Below are positions 5,491 through 12,346 of a stretch of 12,629 nt of DNA, piece after piece (positions within the stretch are counted from its first letter, which is position 1; the number at the start of each line of letters is the position of its first letter). The position numbers were made by a program, and so were the translations under genes. Source of the DNA: Actinomycetota bacterium (lineage in GTDB: Bacteria > Actinomycetota > Actinomycetes > Streptosporangiales > Streptosporangiaceae); contig PMST01000702.1 of the NCBI GenBank assembly GCA_003168295.1, forward strand, positions 1 through 12,629. Direction: 5' to 3'. The notes under the pieces are model-generated. The model saw only the letters and a program-made list of their open reading frames with translations. It did no database searches and was not told the DNA's origin.

Positions 5491-8400
5491 AGGGCCGTCC
5501 CGGTGTCGTCGGTGATTCCGGCCCGCCGCGCGTACTCGCGCACCAGCTCGCGGACGGCCGGCCCGCGCGGGCGGCGGCCCGGCCGGATGTCGCAGGCCAT
5601 GGCCTTGACCTCCTGGATGTGCACGTTCGGGTCGAGGGACAGGTGAGCCAGGTCGTTGGCGGAATCGCCGGTGGACAGGCCGTTGGCGCCCCAGTGATAA
5701 GGCAGCCCGATCTGGTGCAGGCGGCGGCCTTGCACCTCGATGGGCCGGATCCGCTCGGTGACCAGGACCCGGGCCTCGATCGCGGTCCTGGCCGTGATGA
5801 TGGTGGCCCAGCCCGCGTTGGTCAGGCCCCGCTCGGCCGCGAGCTCGGGGGAAACCTCGCAGAAGAACTCCGGCTGCAGCTCGGCCAGGTAAGGCAGGTT
5901 GCGCGACATGCCGCCCGCGGTGTGATGCTCGGTGAGCCGGTAGGTGGTGGTGACGTAGGGGAACACGTCCGCACCTGGCTCGTCACCGACCGGCTGGAGC
6001 GGGTTCTGCCGGTGCCTGATGATCTCGCGGAGCGGATTGCGCTGCTGGCCGTACAGCGGGTTGGTGAACGGGGACTCCTGCGGCTCGTAGTGCGTCGGCA
6101 GCGGGCCGTCCAGCACGCCGGCCGGGGCGAACAGCCAGGCCTTGCCGTCCGCCTGCAGGATGAACGGATCAATGCCGGAGATCGCGGCCACGCCGGTGGC
6201 ATCGTCGGCCGGCCGGAACGACGGTGGCCGGTCGGCGACGAAGTCCGCCACGTCGTGCCCGGTCCACTTGCCCGCGTCCTCGTCCCACCAGACCAGCGCC
6301 TTGCGCTCGCTCCACGGCTTGCCGTCGGGATCGGCCGAGGCGCGGTTGTACAAGATCCGCCGGTTCAGCGGCCACGCCCAGCCCCATTCCGGCGCCACCC
6401 AGCTCTGCTCCCGGCCGGGCTTACGCCGGGCGGCCTGGTTCACCCCGTCGGCGCGGACGCCGCAGTAGATCCAGCAGCCGCAGGCGGTGGACCCGTCGTC
6501 CTTGAGCTGTGCGTAGGAGGACAGCGGCCGCCGCTGCGCGTCCCAGCCGTTGATCTCGGCGAGCACCGCGTCGGCCGACGGCTCCGCCAGCGGCCCCGTG
6601 ACCGGGTAATCCCAGGTGAGATCCAGCACCGGGCGGTCCATAGTGTCGGTGGAGGAGGCCAGCTTGGCCCGGATGCGGCGGCCGAGGTGATAGGCGAACC
6701 ACAGGTCGCTGCGCGCGTCGCCGGGCGGCTCGACCGCCTCGTGATGCCACTGCAGCATCCGCTGGGTGTTGGTGAACGAGCCGTTCTTCTCGGTGTGGGC
6801 GGCGGCGGGCAGGAAGAACACCTCGGTGCCGATGTCCTGCGTCCGCATCTCCCGCGTCTCGATCTCCGGCCCGTTCTGCCAGAAGGTGGCGCTTTCGATC
6901 ATGGCCAGGTCCCGCACCACGAGCCAGTCCAGGTTGGCCAGGCCCATCCGCTGCATCCGGCCGTTGGCCGAACCGACCGCCGGGTTCTCCCCGAACAGGA
7001 AGTACCCCTGGCACTTGCCGTCAATCTGCGCGACCACGGTCTCGTAGGTGCTGTGGCTGCCGGTCAGCCGCGGCAGGTAGTCGTAGCAGAAGTCGTTGTC
7101 TTTGCTGGCGGCTTCCCCCCACCACGCCTTGAGCAGGCTGACCATATAGGTGCTCATGTTCGCCCAGAAGCCCTTGTCCATGCTCTCGGCGTCCAGGTAG
7201 GTGGCGAGGTCCTCGTTGCCGTGCACATGCGGCATGGGCAGGTAGCCGGGCAGCAGGTCGAACAGGGTGGGGATGTCGGTGGAGCCCTGGATGGAGGCGT
7301 GCCCGCGCAGCGCGAGTATGCCGCCGCCAGGACGGCCGATGTTGCCGAGCAGCAGCTGCAAGATGGCAGCGGTCCGGATGTACTGCACCCCCACCGTGTG
7401 CTGCGTCCAGCCGACGCTGTAGACGAACGCGGTGGTGCGGTCGGGGCCAGAGTTCTCGGTCAGGGCCTCGCAGACCTCGGCGAACGCATCCGGCGGCACG
7501 CCGCAGACCTGCTGGACCATCTCCGGGGTGTACCGGGAGAAGTGGCGCTTCAGCACCTGGAACACGCACCGGGGCGAGGTGAGCGTCTCGTCCCGGTCCG
7601 GATCGGAGTGGGCCGGGGCCCCGCCGGCGCCGTGCGCCTCGCCGCGTACCGCCGCCCGCACCTCCCGGTGCTTGCGCCGGTCTTCGGCGCTGGGCCGGTC
7701 GCGCCGCCCGGCCGCCGCCGACATGTCGCCGCCCTGGTAGCGCCAGGCCTCGCGGTCGTAGCTGCGGTGCTCGGCGTCGAAGCCGGAGAACAATCCGTCC
7801 AGGTCTTCGGTGTCGGCGAAGTCTTCGGTCAGGATCGTCGGCGCGTTGGTGTAGTTCACCACGTACTCGCGGAAGTACTTCTCGTTGGCCAGCACGTAGT
7901 TGATGATGGCGCCGAGGAACACGATGTCGCTGCCGGCCCGCAGCGGCACGTGCAGGTCCGCCACCGCGCTGGTCCGGGTGAACCGCGGGTCGACGTGGAT
8001 CACCTTCGCGCCGCGCGCCTTGGCCTCCATCACCCACTGGAACCCGACCGGGTGGCATTCGGCCATGTTCGAGCCCTCGATCAGGATGCAGTCGGCGTTG
8101 ACCAGGTCCTGCTGGAACCCGGTGGCGCCACCGCGTCCGAAGCTAGCCCCCAGACCGGGGACGGTGGAGGAGTGTCAAATACGGGCCTGGTTCTCGATCT
8201 GGATCGCGCCCAGCGCCGTGAACAGCTTCTTGATCAGGTAATTCTCTTCGTTGTCCAGGGTCGCGCCGCCGAGGCTGGCGAACCCGAGCGTCCGGCGGGT
8301 CCGGTTGCCGTCCACCTCCCACTGCCAGCCATGCCGGCGGGCGGCCAGGACCCGGTCCGTGATCATGTCCATCGCCGTGTCCAGGTCAAGCGATTCCCAC

Positions 8401-8735
8401 GTAGTACCGAACGGACGCCGGTACAGCACCTGGTGCTGCCGGGCGTCGCCCGTGGTGAGCTGCAGGCTGGCGGAACCCTTGGGACACAGCCGCCCGCGGC
8501 TCACCGGCGAATCCGGGTCGCCTTCGATCTGGATGACCTTGGCGTCCTTGACGTACACCTTCTGCCCGCAGCCGACCGCGCAGTACGGGCAGACCGACTT
8601 GACCACGGAATCGGCGGTGGCCGTCCTGGCCGCGCGCTGGCGGCCGCTCTTGGCCGCGGCGCCGAGACCGCGCCGGTCGGGGCCGGCCAGCTGCCGGTAG
8701 ACCGGCCAGGACCCTATCCAGGTAGGGGTGCCCAC
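5487..8735 (-). CDS. fdhA: Selenocysteine-containing formate dehydrogenase alpha subunit (in-frame TGA = Sec)
   Basis: One gene of 1082 codons, read through TGA 8175-8177 as selenocysteine 187. It oxidises formate to CO2 at a Mo/W bis-molybdopterin guanine dinucleotide centre. The N-terminus has the [4Fe-4S] motif C49-x2-C52-x3-C56-x27-C84 with K86. The sequence ENQARI then Sec then HSSTVPGLGASFGRGGAT is the family's active-site stretch, and EGSNMAECHPVG follows. Frame is unbroken on both sides of the TGA, and both halves have full family similarity to FdnG/FdoG (about 1015 aa). Extra length includes a low-complexity Arg/Ala/Gly-rich insertion at about 335-381, between AWRYQ and SPRCVFQVLKRHFSRYTPEMV. 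No Tat signal or hydrophobic leader is seen. GTG 8735 is the first possible start: an in-frame TGA lies at 8745-8747 and GGAGGTGA lies 9 nt upstream. The true stop is TGA 5487-5489. Confidence 0.93.
8146..8177 (-). promoter_or_regulatory. bSECIS element directing selenocysteine insertion at UGA 8177-8175
   Basis: After the UGA, 18 nt pass before the loop GGUCU (8156-8152). The loop is closed by C8157-G8151, C8158-G8150, C8159-G8149 and C8160-G8148, then U8161-G8147 and G8162-C8146. From memory of E. coli fdhF, the same loop GGUCU stands at the same 18-nt distance, and a U lies five bases before the loop there too. SelB binds this loop to deliver Sec-tRNA. The hairpin lies wholly in coding sequence (VPGLG), as bacterial SECIS elements do. 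Confidence 0.88.
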
Positions 8736-8744
8736 AGCGCTGCG

Positions 8745-8752
8745 TCACCTCC
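8745..8752 (-). promoter_or_regulatory. Ribosome-binding site of fdhA
   Basis: GGAGGTGA on the minus strand lies 9 nt before GTG 8735. It supports the GTG start, which is also the only one possible because an in-frame TGA (8745-8747) lies within this same element. Confidence 0.75.
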
Positions 8753-8772
8753 GGCGTCACCCGTGATCTGTC

Positions 8773-8801
8773 TTGGTGGCAAGTATCCTCTACGCTACGA
8801 T
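8773..8801 (+). promoter_or_regulatory. Sigma-70-type promoter of the GH25 gene
   Basis: TTGGTG (8773-8778) and TACGAT (8796-8801) are separated by exactly 17 bp, predicting transcription from about 8808. The message would carry a purine-rich ribosome-binding site (GGGAGGGAGGAGGGG, about 8815-8829) before ATG 8836. The 100-bp region is divergent with fdhA, so the two promoters overlap or abut. A minus-strand GATACT at 8782-8787 is a weak candidate for the fdhA -10. Confidence 0.55.
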
Positions 8802-8835
8802 CTGTCCGGACGCCGGGAGGGAGGAGGGGCCGCCG

Positions 8836-9747
8836 ATGGCAGATGCCAAGGGTATTGATGTCTCCAACTTCGCCGGGGAATACGACTGGGCCAGCACATC
8901 GGGCTTGTCGTTCGGCATCTGCCGGGCTAGTCAGGGTCTCGGCGGGAGCGGCACGAACTCACCGGATCCCTACCTGGCCTGGAACTGGCCCAGGATCAAG
9001 GCCAAAGGGCTAGCCCGCGGTGCCTACCACTTCCTCAACCCCGGCCTGAGCGGGGCGGATCAGGCGAGCTACTTCGTCGAGACGGTCAGCAAGGTCGGCC
9101 TGGAGACCACCGACATGCTCTGGCTGGACAACGAGACCGCCGGAGCGTCCGTGGCCGGCGTGGCGGCCTGCGCCCGCGACTTCATGGCCAAGCTGGTGTC
9201 CTTGCGGCCGCACAACCCCCGCGGCGTGTACTCGTTCTACGACTTCATCGGCTCGGGCAACTGCGCGGGGCTGGAGTCCTATCCGCTGTGGCTGGCCATC
9301 TACCAGTCGGCCACGCCGAGCGCGCCCGCGCCGTGGAACGCCTGGAAGTTCTGGCAGTCCGGCGGGGCCAGCAACCATGACGACGACGCGTTCAACGGCA
9401 CCGCAGCGGAACTGAGCGCGTGGATCAGCTCATTCCAGCCGAACCTGGAGGAAGAAGTGCAGTCAGGCCAGCTCAACCTCGGCGCCGGTGCCGTCACGAT
9501 CATCTCGGTGCCGTGGGGCAGCGCCACCAACATCGCGTTCGGCTGCGACAACGGAGTCCAGGGCATGGCGCCCGCCGTCCTGCGGGTCGCCATCTGGGAC
9601 ACCCAGTGGCACGTCACGGCCAGCGTCACGGTGGACGGCACCAAGGGCCAGACCGTGCTCCAGTTCCCCGACGGGAAGAAGACCGGGGTGATCTCGGTGG
9701 TGCGGCAAGACGCCGGCCAGGTCATCGTCGGATACGAGGTCTCCTAG
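8836..9747 (+). CDS. GH25-type muramidase (lysozyme) without signal peptide
   Basis: The 303-aa product has a GH25 domain at about 5-200, which cleaves the MurNAc-GlcNAc bond of peptidoglycan. The family marks are KGIDVSNF with D8 near the N-terminus, GAYHFLNPG (62-70), the catalytic acidic pair in LWLDNETAG (D98, E100), and FWQSGG (172-177) followed by an acidic DDDAF segment. The 100-residue C-terminal region (about 205-303) is predicted beta-rich, with repeated WDTQWHVTASVTVDG-like strands. I do not recognise it; it may bind the cell wall or a carbohydrate. No signal peptide or TM is seen. ATG 8836 is chosen for its strong Shine-Dalgarno; an in-frame GTG 21 codons upstream lies at the -35 box and adds no convincing signal sequence. 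Phage origin or an unconventional export route is possible. Confidence 0.88.
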   Translation: MADAKGIDVSNFAGEYDWASTSGLSFGICRASQGLGGSGTNSPDPYLAWNWPRIKAKGLARGAYHFLNPGLSGADQASYFVETVSKVGLETTDMLWLDNETAGASVAGVAACARDFMAKLVSLRPHNPRGVYSFYDFIGSGNCAGLESYPLWLAIYQSATPSAPAPWNAWKFWQSGGASNHDDDAFNGTAAELSAWISSFQPNLEEEVQSGQLNLGAGAVTIISVPWGSATNIAFGCDNGVQGMAPAVLRVAIWDTQWHVTASVTVDGTKGQTVLQFPDGKKTGVISVVRQDAGQVIVGYEVS

Positions 9748-9769
9748 CCGCGGTTTCGTGGTCGGCGGG

Positions 9770-9805
9770 CCTCAGGCCTTGGTGAAGCCTCAGGCCTTGG
9801 TGAAG
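9770..9805. repeat. Perfect 18-bp tandem duplication across the yceI stop codon
   Basis: The unit CCTCAGGCCTTGGTGAAG (plus strand) occurs at 9770-9787 and again at 9788-9805. The unit length is divisible by three, so the last coding residues FTKA plus TGA are repeated in frame after the true stop: TGA 9790-9792 is followed 18 nt later by a second TGA at 9772-9774. The duplication fills most of the short space between two convergent genes. Confidence 0.9.
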
Positions 9806-10578
9806 ACCAGGAGGAACTCGAGCAGGCCGTGATCCTGCGTGGTCACGAAGCCGCCGACGCTCGGGTTCTGGACGTTGTAGTCGGAGAACAGGACCGGGAT
9901 GTGGCCGACCACCTCGATCTGCGCGCCCCCGTCCTTGGCGGTGCTGCGCTCGGCGGTCAGGGTGAACGTCACGGTGCGGGTGGCGCCGTGCAGCGTCAGC
10001 TTCCCGGTGGCGGTATAGCTCTTGATCACGCCGGTGGCGGGCAGCGGGGCCAGGTCGATCGGGCTGGTCAGCGTGAAGGTCCCGGTGGGGTACTGCGACA
10101 CGTCCATGATCCGGCCGTCGAACTGCGCGTCCCGCTGGCTCTTGTCGCTGTGCACGGTGTCCATCGGCACGCTGAAGGTGGCGGCCGTGGCGGTGGTGCC
10201 CGCGATCGTGAGGTGCCCGGTGACCGAGGTGGTGCGGCCGACCGCGGTGGTGCTCTGGCCGAGCAGCACCTCGTTGACGCGGTAGCCGACGACGGAACCG
10301 GAACCGGCGCGGTAGGTGCCGGCCAGTGAACCGCCGGTCGCGGTGCTGCCCGCCGCGGTGCTCGCCGTCGCGGTGCCCCCGGTCGCGGTGCCGCCGGTCG
10401 CGCTGCCGCCGGGCGAGGAGGACGCGGAACCGCTGGCCGTCGGCAGCGACAACGCGGCCGGCGTGCTGCCGTTGAAGAAGTGGATGTAGACGAACGGCCC
10501 GCCGACCCCCAGGACGACGAGCACGACGATGGCTCCGATGAGCCATCTCAGCCAGTGACGCGGCCTCGTAAATGGCAT
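9790..10578 (-). CDS. Membrane-anchored YceI-family protein
   Basis: This 262-aa protein has a basic N-terminus and one TM helix at about 12-33, then an outward-facing linker of Ser/Ala/Thr/Gly repeats (about 48-84, TGG/TATGG motifs) and a YceI domain at about 88-262. YceI domains form a lipocalin-like beta barrel that binds isoprenoid-type lipids. Typical pieces are VHSDKSQRDAQFDGRIMDVSQYPTGTFTLTS (142-172), GKLTLHGATRTVTF (192-205) and the C-terminal VVGHIPVLFSDY. There is no lipobox. The Shine-Dalgarno before ATG 10578 is weak. The ligand and partner are unknown. Its 3' end carries an 18-bp tandem duplication that repeats the stop. The gene is convergent with the muramidase and divergent from gluconokinase. 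Confidence 0.9.
   Translation of the reverse strand: MPFTRPRHWLRWLIGAIVVLVVLGVGGPFVYIHFFNGSTPAALSLPTASGSASSSPGGSATGGTATGGTATASTAAGSTATGGSLAGTYRAGSGSVVGYRVNEVLLGQSTTAVGRTTSVTGHLTIAGTTATAATFSVPMDTVHSDKSQRDAQFDGRIMDVSQYPTGTFTLTSPIDLAPLPATGVIKSYTATGKLTLHGATRTVTFTLTAERSTAKDGGAQIEVVGHIPVLFSDYNVQNPSVGGFVTTQDHGLLEFLLVFTKA
10327..10404. repeat. Degenerate coding repeat for the TGG/TATGG linker of the YceI protein
   Basis: Repeated GCGGT/CGGTCGCGGTG-like units encode the Ala/Thr/Gly/Ser linker (residues about 59-84) between membrane anchor and YceI domain. Such tracts are prone to length change. The linker probably spans the cell wall. Confidence 0.6.
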
Positions 10579-10610
10579 AGCGCTAGCTTTCTGAAGGGCG
10601 TTAGGTGTGA

Positions 10611-10618
10611 TGACGTCA
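10611..10618. promoter_or_regulatory. TGACGTCA palindrome in the yceI/gntK divergent region
   Basis: A perfect 8-bp palindrome lies 33 bp upstream of the yceI start, within the 174-bp divergent intergenic region. A second dyad, ACACT-CTC-AGTGT, lies at 10660-10672. Either could be an operator; no regulator is assigned, and short palindromes arise by chance. Confidence 0.25.
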
Positions 10619-10738
10619 GGGGCCCTGGATTTCAGGCCGCCCGCCGAGTATCCCGCCGGACACTCTCAGTGTGCTCTCAACGGCCTCAGAATCCGCGGAA
10701 CCCGGGCTCCGGGAGTACCCGGGCGTCACGATGGTGAC

Positions 10739-10744
10739 TACACT
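10739..10744 (+). promoter_or_regulatory. -10 element of gluconokinase, leaderless transcript
   Basis: TACACT matches TATAAT at four of six positions and ends 8 bases before ATG 10753. No Shine-Dalgarno lies between (GCGGCCCA), so a leaderless mRNA starting at or within two bases of the ATG is the simplest reading. The -35 is not evident. Confidence 0.5.
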
Positions 10745-10752
10745 GCGGCCCA

Positions 10753-11328
10753 ATGATCCTCATCGTGGCCGGCGTGTCCGGCAGCGGCAAGACGACGGTG
10801 GGAGCCATGCTCGCCGGGCGGCTGGGCTGGCGGTTCGCCGACGCGGACGAATTCCATCCCGCCGCGAACATCGAGAAGATGCGGGCCGGCACCTCGCTGA
10901 CCGACGACGATCGCTGGCCCTGGCTCCGGGCCATCGGGGCCTGGATGGACGAGCGCATCGCCCGGGACGAGTCGGCCGTCATCACCTGCTCGGCCCTCAA
11001 GCGCTCCTACCGGGACACGCTGCTGCGAGGCCGCCCGCAGGCCCGGATGGTCTTCCTGGCCGCGGACCGCCAGGTGCTGGCCCGGCGGCTCGCCGCCAGG
11101 CACGGTCACTTCTTCCCCCAGCAGCTCCTCGGCACCCAGTTCGCCGACCTGGAGCTGCCCCGGCCCGACGAGCACGTGGTCACCATCGTCCCGGCTGAGG
11201 ATCCAGGCGACACCGTCACATCGATCATCGCGGTACTGTTCGGTGGGGAGAAGGGGCGCTCGGCGGGCACCTCTGCCCCACCTAGCGCCTCCGACGCGGC
11301 TGGCGGTGATCATGAAGCTCAAGCTTGA
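10753..11328 (+). CDS. gntK: Gluconokinase
   Basis: This 191-aa P-loop kinase of the thermoresistant gluconokinase family phosphorylates D-gluconate to 6-phosphogluconate, feeding the pentose phosphate pathway. It shows Walker A GVSGSGKT (7-14), the family segment ADADEFHPAANIEKMRAGTSLTDDDRWPWL (29-58), CSALKRSYRDTLR-like (79-92), a lid with arginines (RRLAARHGHFFP, 111-122) and the C-terminal ELPRPDE. The family is usually about 165-180 aa; the last 25 residues here are low-complexity and overlap the Smr gene by 17 bp. No gluconate permease or GntR regulator is in view. A leaderless start is likely. Confidence 0.95.
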   Translation: MILIVAGVSGSGKTTVGAMLAGRLGWRFADADEFHPAANIEKMRAGTSLTDDDRWPWLRAIGAWMDERIARDESAVITCSALKRSYRDTLLRGRPQARMVFLAADRQVLARRLAARHGHFFPQQLLGTQFADLELPRPDEHVVTIVPAEDPGDTVTSIIAVLFGGEKGRSAGTSAPPSASDAAGGDHEAQA

Positions 11329-11563
11329 CCTGCACGACATTTACAACCGGGGCCAGGACATCGACCGGGCGCTGCAGGCGATCATCGACGAAGCCGTGGC
11401 GAAGAAGGCCCCGCTGGTCGAGATTATTCCGGGCAAGGGCTCCGGCCAGCTCAAGAAGCACGTGCTGAAGTTCCTTGACCAAAAAGAGATCAAGGCGAAG
11501 TACCACCGGGTCGAGAAGGACTCGAAGAACTTCGGCCGCGTGTTCGTACATTTCCGCTGGTAG
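11312..11563 (+). CDS. Minimal Smr-domain protein
   Basis: This 83-aa protein consists almost wholly of a small MutS-related (Smr) domain. It has the LDLH motif (KLDLHDIY, residues 4-11), a helical segment (RALQAIIDEAVAK), VEIIPGKGSGQLKKHV (corresponding to the HGxGxGxL loop) and a C-terminal strand VFVHFRW. Smr domains bind or cut nucleic acids and occur at the C-terminus of MutS2; stand-alone copies are poorly understood. ATG 11312 gives a protein that starts right at the domain. Its start lies 17 bp inside the gntK reading frame, so the two are probably co-transcribed. An in-frame start at 11243 would extend the N-terminus by 23 residues that look like out-of-frame gntK sequence. Family good, role unknown. 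Confidence 0.85.
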   Translation: MKLKLDLHDIYNRGQDIDRALQAIIDEAVAKKAPLVEIIPGKGSGQLKKHVLKFLDQKEIKAKYHRVEKDSKNFGRVFVHFRW

Positions 11564-11574
11564 ACGAGATGCCA

Positions 11575-11595
11575 CCGGACGGCGCCGCGGTCCGG
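11575..11595 (+). terminator. Possible stem-loop terminator after the Smr gene
   Basis: CCGGAC and GTCCGG form a 6-bp stem with a 9-base GC-rich loop, 11 bp after the Smr stop. No U-tract follows, as is common in actinobacteria, so it may be a weak terminator or simply a 3' hairpin. Confidence 0.3.
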
Positions 11596-11744
11596 CCGCT
11601 CTGGCCTGGCCGCTTTCCCTGACGCGCGCGTCGGCCTGCGCCGGGTTACTTGCCGCACCTCAGGTCACATTCGGTGCAGACTCTGAAAAGGAACCGCCAG
11701 ACCCCGCCATAATGACTGCCTTCAGCTATACCTCCAACCGAGAT

Positions 11745-11752
11745 AAAGGAGG
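11745..11752 (+). promoter_or_regulatory. Strong Shine-Dalgarno of the lipoprotein gene
   Basis: AAAGGAGG lies 6 nt before ATG 11759, a near-perfect complement to the 16S rRNA 3' end. It predicts high expression. A CATAAT at 11708-11713 may be the promoter -10, but no matching -35 is clear. Confidence 0.8.
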
Positions 11753-11758
11753 CGCGTC

Positions 11759-12331
11759 ATGCGATTCAATCTCTTGGCTCGCTGGATCACGGCCCTGGTG
11801 CTTGGCCCGGCTCTCGCCGTGGCGGTGGCGGCCTGCAGCAGCAGTTCCAGCACCTCCGCGGCGACGTCGCCGTCGAGTTCCGCGGCCTCAGCGGGTGCCC
11901 CATCGCCTGCCTCGGCTCCTGCCTCGGCCCCGGCCGGCAGTTCGTCCGCCCCGGCCAGCTCAAGCAGTTCCGGCGCGGTGGCGCAGATCACCGCGAACTG
12001 GGAGAAATTCTTCAGCTCAAGCACCACGGCCTCCCAGAAGGCCGCCCTGCTGCAGAACGGGAGCAAGTTCACCTCGGCCATCAGCGACTTCGCCCAGCTG
12101 CCCCTGGCCAGCGGAATCGGGGCCAAGGTCACCAAGGTGGTGGTGAACTCCGCCGCCAAGGCCACCGTGACCTACAACATCACGTCAGGCGGAACGAGCC
12201 TGCTGTCCGGCCAGACCGGCACATCGGTGTACCAGGACGGCACCTGGAAGGTCGGCGACGCCAGCCTCTGCGCCCTGTTCAAGCTGATCCCGGGTGGTTC
12301 GGTGCCGGCCGCGTGCAGTTCGGCCGGCTAA
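11759..12331 (+). CDS. Lipoprotein with MTB12-like C-terminal domain
   Basis: This 190-aa exported lipoprotein has a basic start, a hydrophobic core (about 9-24) and a lipobox VAAC with C26 as the lipidated cysteine. A Ser/Ala/Pro-rich linker (27-73) follows. The compact domain (about 74-190) contains ITANWEKFFSSSTTASQKAALLQNG, VTYNITSGG, GTSVYQDGTWKVGDASLCALF and a final AAC. This resembles the low-molecular-weight antigen MTB12-like family of actinobacterial lipoproteins. C171 and C186 may form a disulfide. Function is not established. A strong Shine-Dalgarno precedes it, and it is followed 15 nt later by an exporter gene in the same reading frame. Confidence 0.88.
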   Translation: MRFNLLARWITALVLGPALAVAVAACSSSSSTSAATSPSSSAASAGAPSPASAPASAPAGSSSAPASSSSSGAVAQITANWEKFFSSSTTASQKAALLQNGSKFTSAISDFAQLPLASGIGAKVTKVVVNSAAKATVTYNITSGGTSLLSGQTGTSVYQDGTWKVGDASLCALFKLIPGGSVPAACSSAG

Positions 12332-12346
12332 GGCAAGGCCGCTTCG

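Noticed and set aside
8175..8177. fdhA as a pseudogene or two separate genes split by a stop codon
   Set aside because: Frame and family similarity continue on both sides, the TGA is at the Sec position, and a bSECIS follows at the correct distance.
5619..8858. A plus-strand open frame of over 1000 codons opposite fdhA
   Set aside because: It mirrors the fdhA codon pattern, has repetitive Val/Gly/Arg/Ala composition with no recognisable domain, and arises from GC-rich codon bias.
9748..9775. An intrinsic terminator between the muramidase and yceI genes
   Set aside because: GGCCT-C-AGGCC leaves a one-base loop and has no U-tract; it is better explained by the tandem duplication.
10327..10404. 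A CRISPR-like or minisatellite array
   Set aside because: The repeats are short, degenerate and in frame, encoding a Thr/Gly/Ala linker; there are no spacers.
11243..11311. A longer N-terminus for the Smr protein
   Set aside because: The extra residues are out-of-frame gntK coding sequence and are not part of the Smr fold.
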